Source: Annona cherimola
Taxonomy: Eukaryota > Streptophyta > Magnoliopsida > Magnoliales > Annonaceae
DNA length: 64,000 nucleotides
Direction of reading: 5' to 3'
Assembly: GCA_030490835.1 (NCBI GenBank)
Contig: CM059971.1
Coordinates: 51,074,012-51,138,011 of the forward strand
The translations under genes and the position numbers were made by a program. How positions within the stretch are numbered: the first letter of the stretch is position 1; each line of letters opens with the position of its first letter. This document shows, piece by piece, positions 61,601-64,000 of the stretch. The notes beneath the pieces are model-generated. The model saw only the letters and a list, made by a program, of their open reading frames with translations. It searched no databases and was not told where the DNA came from.

Positions 61601-64000
61601 ACTTTAATTAGCTAGAATTGAGTACAACTCAATCTAATTGACTTGATTTGACCGTAAGGAGAACGAGTAAACTTTAACGCATTCCAATAGATTCCGAACA
61701 ACTGAATCGGAAGAAAGGAAGTTCAATCAACAAAAATTAACAACAATCCCTTTATTTCATTTACAATCAACCGGCAACGGATGACCTTAAAGCCATTCAA
61801 ATCGAATGAAATGAATTGAGTTTGATAGAATGAACTTTCACTCCTTAGAATTTAGTAGAACTCAATCTAATTTACTTGATTTGACTGTAAGTAGAACGAG
61901 TAAACTTGAAAGCATTCCAATAGATTCAACACAACTGAATTGGACGAAAGGAACTTCAATGAACAACAATTAACAACAATCCCTTTATTTCATCTACATT
62001 CGAACGACATAGGATGACCTTAAAGGCATTGAAATCGAATCTAATGAATTGAGTTTGATAGAATGAACTTTGATTAGCTAGAATTGAGTACAACTCAATC
62101 TAATTGACTTGATTTGACTGTAAGGAGAACGAGCAAACTTTAACGCATTCCAATAGATTCAAAACAACTGAATTGGACGAAAGGAACTTCAATAAACCAC
62201 AATTAACAACAATCCCTTGATTTCATTTACATTCGAACGACAACGGATGACCTTAAAGGTATTCAAATCGAATCAAATGAATTGAGTTTGATAGAATGAA
62301 CTTTGATTAGTTAGAATTGAGTAGAACTCAAACTAATTGACTTCATTTGACTGTAAGTAGAACGAGTAAACTTTAAAGCATTCCAATAGATTCAACACAA
62401 CTGAATTGGACGAAAGGAACTTCAATCAACCACAATTAACAACAATCCCTTGATTTCATTTACATTCGAACGACAACGGATGACCTTAAAGGCTTTGAAA
62501 TCGAATCAAATGAATTGAGTTTGATAGAATGAACTTTGATTAGTTATAATTGAGTCTAACTCAATCTAATTGACTTGATTTGACTGTAAGGAGAACGAGT
62601 AAACTTTAACGCATTCCAATAGATTCAAAACAACTGAATTGGAAGAAAGAAACTTCTATCAACAACAATTAACAACAATCCCTTGATTTCATTTACATTC
62701 AAACGACAACGGATGACATTAAAGGCATTCAAATCGAATCAAATGAATTGAGTTTGATGGAATGAACTTTGATTAGTTAGAATTGAGTAGAACTCAAACT
62801 AATTGACTTCATTTGACTGTAAGTAGAACGAGTAAACTTTAAAGCATTCCAATAGATTCAAAACAACTGAATTGGACGAAAGGAACTTCAATGAACAATA
62901 ATTAACAACAATCCCTTTATTTCATTTCCATTCGAACGACATGGGATGACCTTAAAGGCATTGAAATCGAATCAAATTAATTGAGTTTGATAGAATGAAC
63001 TTTAATTAGCTAGAATTGAGTACAACTCAATCTAATTGACTTGATTTGACCGTAAGGAGAACGAGTAAACTTTAACGCATTCCAATAGATTCCGAACAAC
63101 TGAATCGGAAGAAAGGAAGTTCGATCAACAGAAATTAACAACAATCCCTTGATTTCATTTACATTCGAACGGCAACGGATGACCTTAAAGGCATTGAAAT
63201 CGAATCAAATGAATTGAGTTTGATAGAATGAACTTTGATTAGTTAGAATTGAGTAGAACTCAAACTAATTGACTTGATTTGACTGTAAGTAGAACGAGTA
63301 AACTTTAAAGCATTACAATAGATTCAAAACAACTGAATTGGACGAAAGAAACTTCAATCAACAACAATTAACAACAATCCCTTGATTTCATTTACATTCG
63401 AACGACAACGGATGACCTTAAACGTATTCAAATCGAATCAAATGAATTGAGTTTGATATAATGAACTTTGATTAGCTAGAATTGAGTACAACTCAATCTA
63501 ATTGACTTGATTTGACCGTAAGGAGAACGAGTAAACTTTAACGCATTCCAATAGATTCCGAACAACTGAATCGGAAGAAAGGAAGTTCAATCAACAAAAA
63601 TTAACAACAATCCCTTGATTTCATTTACATTCGAACGACATAGGATGACCTTGAAGGCATTGAAATCGAATCTAATGAATTGAGTTTGATAGAATGAACT
63701 TTGATTAGCTAGAATTGAGTACAACTCAATCTAATTGACTTGATTTGACTGTAAGGAGAACGAGCAAACTTTAACGCATTCCAATAGATTCAAAACAACT
63801 GAATTGGACGAAAGGAACTTCAATAAACCACAATTAACAACAATCCCTTGATTTCATTTACATTCGAACGACAACGGATGACCTTAAAGGTATTCAAATC
63901 GAATCAAATGAATTGAGTTTGATAGAATGAACTTTGATTAGTTAGAATTGAGTAGAACTCAAACTAATTGACTTCATTTGACTGTAAGTAGAACGAGTAA
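61600..64000. repeat. Mixed monomers with a 7-mer (1,631 bp) repeat running off the end
   Basis: Bases 62,025-62,369 match 63,656-64,000 at offset 1,631, sharing gagcaaac, aataaaccacaatt (62,191 and 63,822), ttaaaggtattc and gacttcattt. Monomers with ccgaac and gaaggaagttc occur near 61,700, 63,100 and 63,570. The copy near 61,762 reads tacaatcaaccggcaacgg and has lost the TTCG of the box. The array continues past 64,000. Confidence 0.85.

Larger units (their letters stand above)
1..64000. repeat. Satellite DNA array, ~233-bp monomer, head to tail
   Basis: The landmark aaggaacttc recurs at 1, 234, 467, 699 and so on, with a spacing of 233 bp or 232 where one base is missing, through to the end of the window. 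That gives about 274 monomers, all in the same orientation. A typical monomer is about 33% G+C (77 of 233 bases) with roughly 90 A to 66 T on the + strand, and has five to seven CpG sites at fixed places (for example in attcgaacgac, aaatcgaat, gaacgagt, aacgcatt). The length is not divisible by three and stops occur in all frames, so it does not code. I saw no insertion of other DNA. Long uninterrupted arrays of this kind are typical of eukaryotic centromeres and pericentromeres; that location is an inference. I do not recognise the family. Confidence 0.98.

Noticed and set aside
1..64000. CRISPR array
   Set aside because: The whole 233-bp unit is repeated with no unique spacers between short constant repeats, and no cas genes are present.
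1..64000. Tandem coding repeats of a large protein
   Set aside because: 233 is not a multiple of three and stop codons occur in every frame of each monomer on both strands.
1..64000. Ribosomal DNA spacer or telomeric/subtelomeric repeat
   Set aside because: No rRNA-like segment, no short telomere-type repeat and no unique sequence between units was seen.
1..64000. Inverted segments or orientation switches within the array
   Set aside because: I looked for the reverse complement of the monomer landmarks (for example gaagttcctt, gtcgttcgaat) as runs on the + strand and found none.

Overview
The whole window is one uninterrupted tandem array of satellite DNA. A monomer of about 233 bp (about 33% G+C, with the + strand richer in A than T) repeats head to tail roughly 274 times from the first base to the last. 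All copies lie in the same orientation. I see no protein-coding gene, RNA gene, transposon, simple-sequence tract or unique DNA. Sixty-four kilobases of pure satellite with higher-order repeats point to centromeric or pericentromeric heterochromatin of a eukaryote. Neither the species nor the kingdom can be read from the sequence.

Structure is nested at several scales. (1) The monomer looks like an old dimer of two diverged halves, 119 and 114 bp, with hints of a further division near 59 bp. (2) Most monomers fall into two families. 'G' monomers carry ttcaatGaac, cccttTattt and usually actttAattag; 'C' monomers carry ttcaatCaac, cccttGattt and usually actttGattag. In the middle of the window they alternate, giving a 466-bp dimer register. 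(3) Monomers are grouped into higher-order repeats (HORs) of many sizes.

Layout. 1-8.4 kb: irregular mixture with duplications at offsets of 5,355, 1,397 and 1,630 bp and a single-monomer duplication near 8 kb. 8.4-10.4 kb: a 4-mer (932 bp) twice. 10.4-14.2 kb: mixed, sharing a module with 20-23 kb. 14.2-20.1 kb: a second, more regular 932-bp 4-mer, about 6.3 copies. 20.1-23.7 kb: partial copy of the later 24-mer. 23.7-29.2 kb: a 12-mer (2,795 bp) twice. 27.3-44.1 kb: a 24-mer (about 5.59 kb) three times. 44.1-49.2 kb: degraded 24-mer followed by 7-, 6- and 2-mer periods. 49.2-53.4 kb: 3-mer and 6-mer duplications. 53.4-61.6 kb: 5-mers (1,164 bp) interleaved with 4-, 9- and 19-mer spacings. 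61.6-64 kb: a 7-mer (1,631 bp) repeat that runs off the end.

The most informative observations concern how the array evolves. The middle copy of the 24-mer trio is a mosaic: its first part shares derived changes with copy 3 and its last part shares derived changes with copy 1. That is what one unequal crossover in a two-copy array would leave. Another exchange junction can be placed within 9 bp, inside one arm of the monomer's conserved palindrome. Each monomer also carries a site resembling the mammalian CENP-B box; one common variant matches 8 of its 9 fixed bases. This is suggestive only.
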